Assembly: GCF_000423085.1 (NCBI RefSeq)
Contig: NZ_AUHH01000011.1
Location: forward strand, 1-64,000
Reading direction: 5' to 3'
Source of the DNA: Granulicoccus phenolivorans DSM 17626 = NBRC 107789 = JCM 15570
GTDB lineage: Bacteria; Actinomycetota; Actinomycetes; Propionibacteriales; Propionibacteriaceae
Length of the DNA stretch: 64,000 bases
How positions within the stretch are numbered: position 1 is the first letter of the stretch; every line of letters starts with the position of its first letter. The notes under the pieces are model-generated. The model had not been told where the DNA came from. It saw only the letters and a program-made list of their open reading frames with translations, and did no database searches. A program made the position numbers and the translations under genes. This document shows positions 9,159-17,917 of the stretch, piece by piece.

Positions 9159-9811
9159 CCCGCTCGCGCTGGTCGACGCTGCTGTGGGATCTGGACGGGA
9201 CCATCTGCGAGTCCGGGCCGATCATCGCCGCCGCCATGGTGCCTGCCCTGGCCGACTACGGCTTCGACATCGCCGGCCGTGACCTGAGCACCTTCATCGG
9301 GCCACCGCTGCCGCAGACGATCCGGGAACTGACCGGGGTCACCGACCCGGCCCGGCTGGCCGAGATCGTCGCCCACTACCGCGGCATCTACGTCACGATG
9401 ATGCACGACACCCCCACCTATCCCGGCGTCCCCGACCTGATCGGCTCCCTGGCCGGCGCCGGCGCCGCGATGGCGATCGCCACCTCCAAGAAGGAATCCA
9501 ACGCCCGGGCGATGCTGACGGACTTGGGCTTGGCCCAGTACTTCGTCAGTATCCGCGGTGCGTCGGCCGACGAGTCCCGGGCCCGCAAGGCCGACATCAT
9601 CGCCGACGCGCTGGCCGAGTTGCGTACCGCCGGGGTCGACGTGTCCCGACCGGTGATGATCGGCGACCGGGAACACGATGTGGCGGGGGCGGCCGAGCAC
9701 GGCGTACCGACGATCGTGGTGGGATGGGGGTACGGCTCCCGGGCCGAGACGCCGGAGGCGTACGCACACGTGGACAGCGTCGCCGAACTCGCGGCGCTGC
9801 TCACCGTCTGA
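9155..9811 (+). CDS. HAD-family phosphatase, phosphoglycolate phosphatase-like
   Basis: Haloacid dehalogenase superfamily hydrolase of 218 residues. Motif I is LLWDLDGTICES, motif II the Thr/Ser of IATSKKESN, and motif III-IV MIGDREHDVAGAAEHG; the helical cap between residues about 20 and 85 marks the phosphoglycolate/pyrophosphatase type. Likely removes phosphate from a small sugar or 2-phosphoglycolate, but members of this group vary in substrate. GTG 9155 overlaps the xseB stop by 4 bp (GTGA), giving translational coupling to the xse operon, although no functional link to exonuclease VII is known. Confidence 0.88.
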   Translation: MTRSRWSTLLWDLDGTICESGPIIAAAMVPALADYGFDIAGRDLSTFIGPPLPQTIRELTGVTDPARLAEIVAHYRGIYVTMMHDTPTYPGVPDLIGSLAGAGAAMAIATSKKESNARAMLTDLGLAQYFVSIRGASADESRARKADIIADALAELRTAGVDVSRPVMIGDREHDVAGAAEHGVPTIVVGWGYGSRAETPEAYAHVDSVAELAALLTV

Positions 9812-9812
9812 C

Positions 9813-10394
9813 TCAGCCCTGCGGGATCACCAGGGTCGAGGCGAAGTTCTGCAGCGACTGGGTCCCGGTGTCGGCGACCACCGCGATGGTCGAGTCCGAG
9901 GCCTGGTAGGTCAGCGCCCGGGTCCGGCCATCAGTGGTCCGATATTCCTGCCAGGTCCGCTCACCCACCTGCACCTCGCCGACCGGCCGGGCGTCCCGGG
10001 AGACCTGGGCGATGAAGGTACGCGGTTCCCCGTCGGCCTGGTTGACCTCGTAGTAGATGCCGTCCGGGCCGACGTAGCCGATCCGCCAGGTGTTCCGGGT
10101 GGCGATCTCGGCATTCAGCGTGGTCTGCCCCTGCTTGGTCCAGGTCGCCCGGGTCGGGATCCAGCCGGTCCCGGCCTGCTCGGGCAGATTCTGCGGCAGC
10201 ACCACCTGGAAGGGCGCCTCCCGAACCGCCTGCGCGTGCATCGGCTCCCAGTCGACCCGCTGCGGCGGCGGCTCCTTCATGTCGGTGAAGAACCACACGA
10301 TCAACAGGATCGGCAGCGCGATCAGCAGCAACGCCTTGACCATGTCCAAGGACGTCGACTTCTTCATGGATTCTTGCCGCTCCGCTTTCGCCAC
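9813..10394 (-). CDS. DUF4245 membrane-anchored protein
   Basis: A 193-residue protein of an actinobacterial family without known function. Residues 1-16 are charged (MAKAERQESMKKSTSL), followed by one transmembrane segment (ALLLIALPILLIVWFF) and an extracytoplasmic domain with the family hallmark TGWIPTRATW. It is predicted to be a single-pass membrane protein with its bulk outside. GTG 10394 is supported by TAGGAT (minus strand, 10401-10406) 6 nt upstream, indicating a leaderless transcript; ATG at 10367 is a possible shorter start. In other actinobacteria such genes often sit near xseA/xseB, as here. Confidence 0.85.
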   Translation of the reverse strand: MAKAERQESMKKSTSLDMVKALLLIALPILLIVWFFTDMKEPPPQRVDWEPMHAQAVREAPFQVVLPQNLPEQAGTGWIPTRATWTKQGQTTLNAEIATRNTWRIGYVGPDGIYYEVNQADGEPRTFIAQVSRDARPVGEVQVGERTWQEYRTTDGRTRALTYQASDSTIAVVADTGTQSLQNFASTLVIPQG

Positions 10395-10464
10395 CGCGCA
10401 ATCCTAGCCCCAATGTGCGCCATGCCGGGTTGTCCGGTCGATCGGAGGCGCTGTTGACCGGGCA

Positions 10465-11568
10465 TCAGAGTTGGATGGTGAAGGTCGAGCCCTTTCCTGC
10501 CCCCGGGCTTGACGCGATGAGCCTGCCCCCGTGTGCCTCGACGATGGCTTTGCTGATCGTCAATCCGATCCCGGATCCGGTGCGGTCCCGGGTGCGGGCG
10601 CTGTCGCCGCGATAGAAGCGCTCGAAGACGTGCTCCAATTGTTCGGGTGCGATGCCCTCTCCGTTGTCGTGCACGGTCACGACGTTGCCGTCCTGATAGC
10701 GGCCAACAGCGACCGCCACGGCTCCGCCCGCAGGGGTGTGTCGCAGTGCATTCGACAGCAGGTTGTGCAGCACCTGCCCCATCCGGTTGCGATCCACACA
10801 GAGGGTGTGACCGGGCCCGGAGCTGTCATCCAGGGTGAGCGTGACTCCTTTTGCGTCGTAGGCGTCGCGGACCCTGTCCATCGTCGACAGCACCAGGTCG
10901 GGGACCGTGACCTCGACGAGATCCAGATCCAGCCGGCCCTCCTCGGCTCGGGAAACGTCATCGATATCGTCGGCCAAGCGCGCCAGGCGTTCTATCTGGG
11001 TGTTCAGGACACTCCGTGACTCCGGCCCCAGAACGACGATGCCGTCATGCAGACCCTCGTGATAGGCGCTCAGGGCCGCAATCGGGGTCCGCAGTTCGTG
11101 TGCCAGATCGGAGAGCATCCGTCGCCGGGTGTCCTCGACACCTTCGAGCCGGGCGGCCATCGTGTTGAATGCGGCGGCGAGCGTTTCGAACTCGGTGCCG
11201 AAATCAACCGGCGGAAACCGGGTGGCGTACTTCCCCTCGCTCAGATCGCGCGCCGCACCGGTGAGTTCGGCCATCGACCGACGAAGACGTCGCGTCAGGG
11301 ACCAGGTGACCGTGCCCGCGGCGAACATCGAAATGATCACACCGACACCGAGCGAGATGAGGGACGCATCCCGGTAGGCGATCTCGATGTGCAGCAGCTC
11401 GGGCGACTCCGGCGAGTGGCCCGCTTCCAGCAGGTGCTGATGGAACAGCGCGGGTCCGACCAGCATGGCGACCAGTCCGACCGTGATCGCCCCGGCAGCC
11501 AGCACGATGCTCTGCCCGGCCAGGATCCGGGCCGCGATGCCCGGGGAGCGCTGCGGTCGCACCCTCAT
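10465..11568 (-). CDS. Two-component sensor histidine kinase (likely metal/copper responsive)
   Basis: The 367-residue membrane kinase has a first transmembrane helix (about 13-40), a short extracytoplasmic loop with several His residues (LFHQHLLEAGHSPESPELLH), a second helix (about 66-90), a HAMP domain, the phospho-accepting His157 in LAHELRTP, and a HATPase domain with N-box (LLSNALRH), G1 (DNGEGIA) and G2 (GSGIGL). The small sensor loop is in the range used for periplasmic metal sensing. It follows the response regulator with an ATGA overlap. The divergent neighbours include a multicopper oxidase, so copper is the inferred signal; the sequence does not prove this. Confidence 0.92.
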   Translation of the reverse strand: MRVRPQRSPGIAARILAGQSIVLAAGAITVGLVAMLVGPALFHQHLLEAGHSPESPELLHIEIAYRDASLISLGVGVIISMFAAGTVTWSLTRRLRRSMAELTGAARDLSEGKYATRFPPVDFGTEFETLAAAFNTMAARLEGVEDTRRRMLSDLAHELRTPIAALSAYHEGLHDGIVVLGPESRSVLNTQIERLARLADDIDDVSRAEEGRLDLDLVEVTVPDLVLSTMDRVRDAYDAKGVTLTLDDSSGPGHTLCVDRNRMGQVLHNLLSNALRHTPAGGAVAVAVGRYQDGNVVTVHDNGEGIAPEQLEHVFERFYRGDSARTRDRTGSGIGLTISKAIVEAHGGRLIASSPGAGKGSTFTIQL

Positions 11569-12278
11569 CCCTGCCCCATTCGGTAGCCGACGCCACGTAC
11601 CGTCGTGACGTAGCGGCCGGTCTCGGGATCATCTCCCAGCTTGCGGCGCAGATGCGCCACATGCACATCGACCAAGTGCTCGTCACCACCCCAGTCCGGA
11701 CCCCAGATCTCGGCTATCAGCTGACGCCGTGAGAACGCCATCGACGGACGCCGCGCCAGCGTCATCAACAGGTCCCGTTCGGTGGGAGTGAGCGCAACTT
11801 CGACACCGGTGAGATGGACCCGCTGAGCGTCAGCGTCCACGCGGAGATCACCGAACTCCCACGCCCGGGATCGGGGGGCCTGACCTCCCGTGCTGCGCGG
11901 TCGGCGCAGCACCGCCTGAACCCGGGCGACGAGTTCACGTACGCTGAACGGCTTGGTCAGGTAGTCGTCGGCACCGACCGCCAGACCGATCAGGGTGTCG
12001 ACCTCATCACTTCGCGCGGTCACCACGATGACGTAGCAGTCGGTGAAGGTCCGGATCCGGCGACAGACCTCGATCCCATCCAGTCCCGGCAGACCCAGAT
12101 CGAGTATGACGACGTCGGGTGCCCGGTCGTGCACGGCCTGCACCCCATCCGGGCCGTTGTGGACCACAAAAGTCTGGAATCCACCCCGTTCGAGGTAGGC
12201 AGCGATCATCGCGGCGAGGGTCTCCTCGTCCTCCACGATGAGCACCTTCTGACGTGCGGGCGGATGTGTCGGGCTCAC
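11565..12278 (-). CDS. OmpR/PhoB-family response regulator
   Basis: Partner of the histidine kinase immediately downstream. The 237-residue protein has a receiver domain with the acidic pocket (VEDEE, residues 16-20), the phosphorylated Asp60 in VVILDLGLPG, and the Thr and Lys switch residues (VVTARSD; YLTKPFS), followed by a winged-helix DNA-binding domain (LTPTERDLLMTLARRP, then DVHVAHLRRKL and TVRGVGYRM). GTG 12278 is the start that gives a normal receiver N-terminus; an ATG far upstream adds non-homologous sequence. It faces the SHOCT/oxidase genes across a 160-bp gap, and probably controls them. Confidence 0.93.
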   Translation of the reverse strand: MSPTHPPARQKVLIVEDEETLAAMIAAYLERGGFQTFVVHNGPDGVQAVHDRAPDVVILDLGLPGLDGIEVCRRIRTFTDCYVIVVTARSDEVDTLIGLAVGADDYLTKPFSVRELVARVQAVLRRPRSTGGQAPRSRAWEFGDLRVDADAQRVHLTGVEVALTPTERDLLMTLARRPSMAFSRRQLIAEIWGPDWGGDEHLVDVHVAHLRRKLGDDPETGRYVTTVRGVGYRMGQG

Positions 12279-12438
12279 CCGCCCAGTCTCCCCCCTGCTC
12301 CCGAACACCGTGCCCGTGCCCGCTCCGCCACGAACGAACAGAGCTTCATCAAACCTCAATGTCACCACGATCCGACCTTGAGCCGTGACCGGCAGGATCA
12401 ATCCTGGGATTGTCGCGGCGCGCCGAAGGAGACCAACG

Positions 12439-12663
12439 ATGAGCGAGATGGGCTGGTGGATGTGGCCCGTGATGGTTGTCGGCACCATCGCCTTCTGGAT
12501 CGCCGTGGTGTTCGTGGTTCGGGCAATCCTCCCGACAGCACACAACGGCGCCTCGCGCCCACCGGCGGACCCCCTCGAGGGCCTGAACCGACAGTTCGCC
12601 CGCGGCGAGCTGACCGACGCCGAATACGAGCACCGCCGACGCCGCATCGTCGACGGCTACTGA
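12439..12663 (+). CDS. Small membrane protein with SHOCT domain
   Basis: A 74-residue protein with an N-terminal transmembrane segment (WWMWPVMVVGTIAFWIAVVFVVRAI) and a C-terminal SHOCT motif (PLEGLNRQFARGELTDAEYEHRRRRI), a short amphipathic element often found at the ends of membrane or secreted proteins. ATG 12439 has AAGGAG 7 nt upstream. Small SHOCT proteins of this kind commonly accompany copper-handling genes in actinobacteria. It is the first gene of a plus-strand group with the multicopper oxidase (25 bp downstream). The Met/Trp-rich N-terminus is notable but no metal site can be claimed. Confidence 0.85.
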   Translation: MSEMGWWMWPVMVVGTIAFWIAVVFVVRAILPTAHNGASRPPADPLEGLNRQFARGELTDAEYEHRRRRIVDGY

Positions 12664-12687
12664 GCACTCCCCGATTCGAAAGGCATC

Positions 12688-14184
12688 ATGACTTCACCCA
12701 GGCTTTCCCGCCGCAACCTGCTGATCGGCTCCTTGGGAGTCGCGGCGACCGCCGCACTGGCGGCCTGCTCGGGAGGGAGCAGCCAAACGGGCCCCACCCC
12801 AGCCGTCACCCGGCCGTTCGGGGCGCCCGCGCCAATCCAGCCCTCGGCCGGCCAGCAGGTGGTCGAGAACAGCCTGGTGGCCCGGCAGACCACGGTGGAC
12901 CTGGCCGGACAGCAGGTGTCGACGTGGGCCTACGGTGATGCGTTCCCGGGCCCGCTGCTCCGGGCCAACGCCGGCGATTTCCTCCGGATCACCCTGGACA
13001 ACCAACTGCCGGCCGACACGTCGATCCACTGGCACGGGATCCGCCTGCGCAACGCCGCCGATGGCGTCCCCGGGGTGACCCAGGATCCGATCAGGGCCGG
13101 GGAGAAGTACGTCTACGAGTTCACCGCCCCGGACCCGGGCACCTACTTCTTCCACCCCCACACCGGTGTCCAACTCGATCGTGGGCTCTACGCCCCGCTG
13201 ATCATCGACGACCCCCACGAGCCGGGCAACTACGACGCCGAATGGGTCATCGTGCTCGACGACTGGATCGACGGAACGGGGACAACCCCGGACGACGTAC
13301 TGGCAAAGCTTATTGCTGACGGCGGCCCTACCGCCGGCGGGATGAGCGGCATGGGCCACGGGGGGATGAATCACGGCGCCATGGGGACCGCGCCGTGGGG
13401 CGACGCCGGGGACGTGACCTACCCACACTTCCTGATCAATGGCCGACCGCCCAAGGATCCTCAGGTCCTGACCGCCACTCCCTACCAGAAGGTTCGGCTC
13501 CGGTTCATCAATGCGGCCTCCGACACGATCTTCTCAGTGGCCCTGGGCGGGCACCGGATGACGATCACGCATGCCGATGGGCACGCCGTGAATCCCACCG
13601 AGGTCGGCGCCTTCTACATCGGCATGGGGGAACGGTACGACGCTATCGTGACCCTCGGCGACGGCGCCTTCCCGCTGGTGGCCCGGCCGTTCGGCAAGAC
13701 GAGTGGCGGCCAGGCGATGGCAGTGGTTCGTACCGGGAGCGGCTCTGCACCCGACGCTGACGCCACTGCGACCGAGCTCGCCGGCAATGTGCTCATCGGG
13801 TCGCAACTGTCGCCGGCCGAGTCGGCCAAGCTCCCGAGCAGGGCTCCCGACGTGACGGTGGGTCTGTCCCTGGATGGATCGATGCAGCCCTATCAGTGGG
13901 GAATGAACGGTGCGGCCTACGGGGCCAACAAGCCGCTGACCGTGAAGCAGGGGCAGCGTATGCGGATAAACGTGCAGAACGCCACGATGATGACCCACCC
14001 GGTGCACCTGCATGGGCACACCTTCGCCCTCCCCTCGGGGCTGCGCAAGGACACCGTCCTGATGGCTCCGATGCAGTCGCTCGCCATCGACCTCGAGGCC
14101 GACAATCCCGGGGACTGGATGATCCACTGCCACAATATCTACCACGCCGAGGCAGGGATGATGATCGCCCTGAAGTACGCCTGA
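12688..14184 (+). CDS. Multicopper oxidase, Tat-exported lipoprotein (CueO/CopA-like)
   Basis: Predicted cuprous oxidase or laccase-like enzyme acting outside the membrane in copper tolerance. The 498-residue protein begins with a twin-arginine signal (LSRRNLLIG) ending in a lipobox (LAAC). All four copper-ligand blocks are present: HWHG (114-117), HPH (156-158), HPVHLHGH (437-444) and HCHNIYHAEAGMM (480-492), the last holding the type 1 Cys481 and a Met axial ligand. A Met/His-rich insert GMSGMGHGGMNHGAMG (about 218-234) resembles the substrate-copper binding segment of CueO. The downstream gene starts within its stop codon. The Tat route suggests copper is inserted or folding occurs in the cytoplasm. 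Confidence 0.93.
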   Translation: MTSPRLSRRNLLIGSLGVAATAALAACSGGSSQTGPTPAVTRPFGAPAPIQPSAGQQVVENSLVARQTTVDLAGQQVSTWAYGDAFPGPLLRANAGDFLRITLDNQLPADTSIHWHGIRLRNAADGVPGVTQDPIRAGEKYVYEFTAPDPGTYFFHPHTGVQLDRGLYAPLIIDDPHEPGNYDAEWVIVLDDWIDGTGTTPDDVLAKLIADGGPTAGGMSGMGHGGMNHGAMGTAPWGDAGDVTYPHFLINGRPPKDPQVLTATPYQKVRLRFINAASDTIFSVALGGHRMTITHADGHAVNPTEVGAFYIGMGERYDAIVTLGDGAFPLVARPFGKTSGGQAMAVVRTGSGSAPDADATATELAGNVLIGSQLSPAESAKLPSRAPDVTVGLSLDGSMQPYQWGMNGAAYGANKPLTVKQGQRMRINVQNATMMTHPVHLHGHTFALPSGLRKDTVLMAPMQSLAIDLEADNPGDWMIHCHNIYHAEAGMMIALKYA

Positions 14185-15074
14185 TGACCGCCGTACGCCC
14201 AACACCGCGCCGGGTCCGGCACGTCCTTGGTGCAACTCTCACCGCACTGTCCCTGGTGGCCCTCACTGCCTGCGGATCCGGCCCCGCTCGATCCCCTTCC
14301 GCCGGCGCGTCGACCGCTGCGACGCAGGCAGCGGTCAGCACCCACATTCACGCAATCGCCCGTGATCCGCGCGGAGAGGTGCTGCTGGCCACCCACCAAG
14401 GCTTGTTCCGCGTGACCGACGGCGGTCTGCACCAGCAGGGACCGATCATCGACCTGATGGGCTTTGCCGTTGCCCCCGACGGGACGATGTATGCCTCGGG
14501 CCACCCGGGCAGCGGCGTCGACCTGCCGCAGCCGGTCGGGCTCATCAGTTCTGCCGACGGTGGGAACACCTGGCAGGTCCTCTCCCGCGGCGGCGAGTCC
14601 GACTTCCATGCCCTTACCGCCGGACCGACCGCAGTGACCGGATTCGACGGGGCCCTGCGCACCACCGTCGACCGAACGAACTGGACGACTCGGCAGATCC
14701 CTGCCCCACCGCGGGTGCTGACCGCAGCACCGGGGACGGGTCGGCTCCTGGCAACCACCCGAGCCGGGATGCTGGTCAGCGACGATGACGGTGCCACCTG
14801 GGCGTCGCTCACGCCACTGGAGCCCGCCCTGTTGGTCGACTGGGCCGACGACACCACGATCGTCGCGCTGACCACGTCCGGCCGTCTCATGACCAGTAAC
14901 GATCGGGGCGTCACCTGGACCCTTCACCCCGGGCCCATGGGCGATGCGGAGTCTGCGGAGGCGATCCACGCCCACCGGAGCACCGACGGCCAGGTCGAGG
15001 TCATCGTCGCGTTCGCAGGCACCGTCCTGCGGACCAGCGACTATGGGGTCACCACTGCCGACCTCCTCCGGTAA
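14184..15074 (+). CDS. F510_1955-type beta-propeller (BNR/sialidase-like) lipoprotein
   Basis: The 296-residue protein has a signal peptide with lipobox (VALTACGSG) and a low-complexity linker, then repeated blades with Asp-box-like motifs: SSADGGNTWQVL, SDDDGATWASL and TSNDRGVTWTL. This fits a BNR-repeat propeller of the F510_1955 glycosylhydrolase-like group, which often lies beside copper oxidase and SHOCT genes. No catalytic residues of true sialidases can be assigned, so a structural or metal-related extracellular role is as likely as glycan hydrolysis. ATG 14184 overlaps the oxidase stop by one base (TGATG), so the two are translationally coupled. Confidence 0.82.
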   Translation: MTAVRPTPRRVRHVLGATLTALSLVALTACGSGPARSPSAGASTAATQAAVSTHIHAIARDPRGEVLLATHQGLFRVTDGGLHQQGPIIDLMGFAVAPDGTMYASGHPGSGVDLPQPVGLISSADGGNTWQVLSRGGESDFHALTAGPTAVTGFDGALRTTVDRTNWTTRQIPAPPRVLTAAPGTGRLLATTRAGMLVSDDDGATWASLTPLEPALLVDWADDTTIVALTTSGRLMTSNDRGVTWTLHPGPMGDAESAEAIHAHRSTDGQVEVIVAFAGTVLRTSDYGVTTADLLR

Positions 15075-15130
15075 CCCGGAGCCGGCGCAAGGACGCGGTC
15101 GTTACCCTGGCGCGGATCTGACCAACGGGG

Positions 15131-15152
15131 TAAACTTCTGACCGTGCGGTCA
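15131..15152 (+). promoter_or_regulatory. Leaderless promoter and palindrome over the start of a TetR gene
   Basis: TAAACT (15131-15136) lies 7 nt before GTG 15144, the spacing expected for a leaderless transcript. The perfect inverted repeat TGACCGTGCGGTCA (15139-15152; 6-bp arms, 2-bp spacer) covers the predicted transcription start and the start codon. A repressor bound here would block its own gene, so autoregulation is inferred. No convincing -35 was found. Confidence 0.55.
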
Positions 15153-15722
15153 ACCCACTCGTTCACCCACCTCGCCCGGCGGGAGCAGATCATCTCGGCC
15201 ACCATCCGGACGGTCGCCGAGCACGGCCTGCGGGACTCCTCGCTGGCCCGGATCGCCGAGCGGATCGAGGTGAGCAAGGGCAGCATCCTGTACCACTTCA
15301 CCAGCCGCGACGACCTGGTCGCCGCGGCCCTGGAGCAGGTCTACGGACGCATCGCCGCCCACATGGGTGCCGCCCTGGCCGCCGCGACCTCGGCCCGCGA
15401 TGCCATCAGCCGGTATGTGACCGCGCTGATCGGCTACCTGGACGAGCATCGCGAGGAAGTACGCCTGATGTTCGAGGCGTTCCTGGCCCAGTCGCAGAAC
15501 GCCGATGACTCGGCCCGCCGCTGGCAGGTGCTGACCGATCTGCTCAGCGCCGCCGTCAGCGAGACCGGCAGCACGAAGGTGCCCGACCCCGAGGTGCTGG
15601 CGATTGCCCTCTCCGGCGCCATCGATTCCCTGGTCGGGCGCGCCCTGACCGATCCCACCTACGACCTGATCCGCGCCGGCGACGATCTCGCCGGCATGGT
15701 CGACCACCTGCTCAGCCCCTAG
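15144..15722 (+). CDS. TetR-family transcriptional regulator
   Basis: A 192-residue regulator with an N-terminal TetR helix-turn-helix (REQIISATIRTVAEHGLRDSS, then RIAERIEVSKGSILYHFTSRDDLV) and a helical effector domain with a conserved YLDEHREEVRLMFEAFL stretch. The family usually represses neighbouring genes until a small molecule binds. Start is GTG 15144, preceded by a -10 hexamer and covered by a palindrome that may be its own operator. Two PH-domain membrane genes follow 9 bp downstream and are the most likely targets or co-transcribed partners. The ligand is unknown. Confidence 0.87.
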   Translation: MRSTHSFTHLARREQIISATIRTVAEHGLRDSSLARIAERIEVSKGSILYHFTSRDDLVAAALEQVYGRIAAHMGAALAAATSARDAISRYVTALIGYLDEHREEVRLMFEAFLAQSQNADDSARRWQVLTDLLSAAVSETGSTKVPDPEVLAIALSGAIDSLVGRALTDPTYDLIRAGDDLAGMVDHLLSP

Positions 15723-15731
15723 GAAGGTGTC

Positions 15732-16361
15732 ATGCCCACCCCTTCAGCAAGCAGCTCACTCCCCCCGCCCACCCTGCCCCCGACCGTGCCCCCGAACGTC
15801 TCGCTCCCGAGCGACCCGCCCGCGGACCACCCGCCGGAGCCGGGCCCGGCCGACCTGCCCGGCAGCGAGCGCACCACCTTCGGGCTGCGCCCACCGAGGC
15901 ATCGGGTCGATCCTCGCTGCCGAGGCTGGTGGGCAACCCAGATCATCGTCTTCTTCAGCGTGCCGATCCTGACCCTGGCCGTCGTGGGGCTGCTGATTGC
16001 CCCCGCCCGCTGGTGGCTGCTGGGGCCGGCCCTCGGCCTGCTGGTGATCGCGATTCCGCTCGTGCTGATCGTGCCGCCGGTGCGGTGGCGGGTCCATCGC
16101 TGGGAGGTGACCGATCAGGCCGTCTACAGCCGATCCGGCTTCTGGTGGAGGGAGTGGCGGGCCGCCCCCCTGTCCCGGGTCCAGACTGTCGATCTCGACC
16201 GCGGCCCGCTGCAGCGCCGGTTCGGCCTGGCCACGGTCTCGGTCACCACCGCCTCATCCCGGGGCGCGGTGCACATCAAGGCCCTCGACGCCGAGCAGGC
16301 CACCGACCTCGTCCACCGGCTCACCCACCTCACCGAGGCCGACGCGCAGGACGCGACATGA
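15732..16361 (+). CDS. PH-domain membrane protein (YdbS-like)
   Basis: A 209-residue protein with a long Pro/Ser-rich N-terminal tail (to about residue 55), two adjacent transmembrane segments (IIVFFSVPILTLAVVGLLI and LLGPALGLLVIAIPLVLIV) and a bacterial pleckstrin-homology (DUF304) domain: WRVHRWEVTDQAVYSRSGFWWR, then LSRVQTVDLDRGPLQRRFGL. Bacillus homologues YdbS/YdbT form a membrane pair implicated in resistance to bacteriocins and envelope stress. It is followed by the larger YdbT-like partner with an ATGA overlap. ATG 15732 has GGAAGG upstream. Confidence 0.87.
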   Translation: MPTPSASSSLPPPTLPPTVPPNVSLPSDPPADHPPEPGPADLPGSERTTFGLRPPRHRVDPRCRGWWATQIIVFFSVPILTLAVVGLLIAPARWWLLGPALGLLVIAIPLVLIVPPVRWRVHRWEVTDQAVYSRSGFWWREWRAAPLSRVQTVDLDRGPLQRRFGLATVSVTTASSRGAVHIKALDAEQATDLVHRLTHLTEADAQDAT

Positions 16362-17917
16362 CCGGCCCGACTACCCCCGACCCGACCCCCACCACCCCGA
16401 CCGGCGACTGGCAACCGCTGGACCGGCGTACCGTCGCGGCGAGCACCCTGGCGATGGCCGGGATGGTGGCGATCCCCGCCATCCCCGTACTGATCGGCCT
16501 GCTGCTCGCCGGCACTTCCCCGGGCTGGAGCCTGTTCTGGACCCTCGGCAGCGTGCTGGTGCTTGCACTGGCCACGTTTGTCGGTGAGTCCATCCGGGTG
16601 CGCGTCACCAGCTACCGGCTCGACGCCGACCGGATCGAACGCCGACTGGATTTCATCGGCAGTACGCACACCTCGCTGGCGCGCGACCGCATCCGCAACG
16701 TCGAACTCGCCGCTGACGTGGTGCAGCGCCTGCTCGGCATCGTGGAGGTACGCCTGGCCACCGGTGACGGCGAGGGCGAGCGGTTCAAGCTCCAGGCCCT
16801 GGACCGGCGCACCGCCGAGGCCCTGCGTGTCGACCTGCTCGGTGATCGGGCCACGATGGCCTCCGGCGAACTCGCCCGCTTCCACCCGGGCTGGGTCCGG
16901 TTCGCGCCGCTGACCATCGCGACACCGCTGCTGGGCCTGGCGGCGTACGGGATCGTGTTGCAGGTGGCCGACTGGTTCTCCGCGGTCCCCACCGTGATCG
17001 GCTGGCTGCGCGACCGGCTCGGCGAGGTCCACCCGGCCCTGCTGGTGATCGGCGGGCTGGTGCTCGCCGTGCTGGTCGGAATGATCGCCACCGCGGCCGG
17101 CTTCATCGAGGGCTGGTGGCGCTATCGCCTGGAACGCCGCACCGACGGCAGCCTGGAACTGCACCGCGGTCTGCTGATGAATCGCACCACCCACTTCCAG
17201 GGCGAACGGGTCCGCGGGGTCCGCCTCCAGGAACCGCTGGGGCAACGCCTGGCCGGTGCCGCCCGGCTCGATGTGATCGCGGTCGGGGTCAAGGGCGACG
17301 CGGCCGCCGGTCCGGAGGAGGAGAAGCAGAGCCCCGCCCTGGTCCCCGCCTCCCCCCGCGAGGTCCCGGTCACCGTAGCCGAGGCGATCCTCGGCGTGCC
17401 GTGGCCGGACACCCTCACCGCCCATCCGCCCGGGGCCCGACGGCGCCGGCTGAACCGCGCCGGCTGGATCACCCTGGCCGGGCTGGTCGTCGGCGGCGTG
17501 GTCGCTCTGCTGTGGCCCGTGGTGTGGTGGATCGCCCCGCTCACCGCCGCCGTCGCGGCCGCGATTGCCTTCCCGCTGGCCCTGGACAACGCCCGGGGAC
17601 TGGGCCACCGGATCGACCCCGACCGGATCTACCTGCGCCGCGGCGGCATGTTCCGCAGCACCGACGCCCTGTTCCGCGAGGGTCTGCTCGGCTGGAACCT
17701 GACCCAGAGCCCGTTCCAGCGCCGGCTCGGCCTGGCCTCGGTGATCGCCACCTCCGCCGGCGGGCCCGGCGCGTTCCGCCTCCCGGACGTGGACGCCGAC
17801 CAGGCCCGAACGCTGATGGACACCGCCGGCCCGGTCTGGGACCACCTCCGGGTACCGGCTCACACCCCCACGGCCCGCATCGCATCCACCACATCGGTGA
17901 CCCGTTCGGCGGGCTGA
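16358..17917 (+). CDS. PH-domain membrane protein with repeated DUF304 domains (YdbT-like)
   Basis: A 519-residue partner of the preceding YdbS-like protein. Three PH/DUF304 units are visible, each starting with a YRLDADRIERRLDFIG-type or YRLERRTDGSLELHRGLL-type strand pair and the signature RIRNVELAADVVQRLLGIVEVRLAT (first), RGVRLQEPLGQRLAGAARLDV (second) and LTQSPFQRRLGLASVIAT (third), separated by paired transmembrane helices. ATG 16358 overlaps the previous stop. Its last 58 bp overlap the 3' end of the convergent ABC ATPase gene, which is unusual but both frames look intact to their stops. Function is inferred only by analogy. Confidence 0.85.
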   Translation: MTGPTTPDPTPTTPTGDWQPLDRRTVAASTLAMAGMVAIPAIPVLIGLLLAGTSPGWSLFWTLGSVLVLALATFVGESIRVRVTSYRLDADRIERRLDFIGSTHTSLARDRIRNVELAADVVQRLLGIVEVRLATGDGEGERFKLQALDRRTAEALRVDLLGDRATMASGELARFHPGWVRFAPLTIATPLLGLAAYGIVLQVADWFSAVPTVIGWLRDRLGEVHPALLVIGGLVLAVLVGMIATAAGFIEGWWRYRLERRTDGSLELHRGLLMNRTTHFQGERVRGVRLQEPLGQRLAGAARLDVIAVGVKGDAAAGPEEEKQSPALVPASPREVPVTVAEAILGVPWPDTLTAHPPGARRRRLNRAGWITLAGLVVGGVVALLWPVVWWIAPLTAAVAAAIAFPLALDNARGLGHRIDPDRIYLRRGGMFRSTDALFREGLLGWNLTQSPFQRRLGLASVIATSAGGPGAFRLPDVDADQARTLMDTAGPVWDHLRVPAHTPTARIASTTSVTRSAG

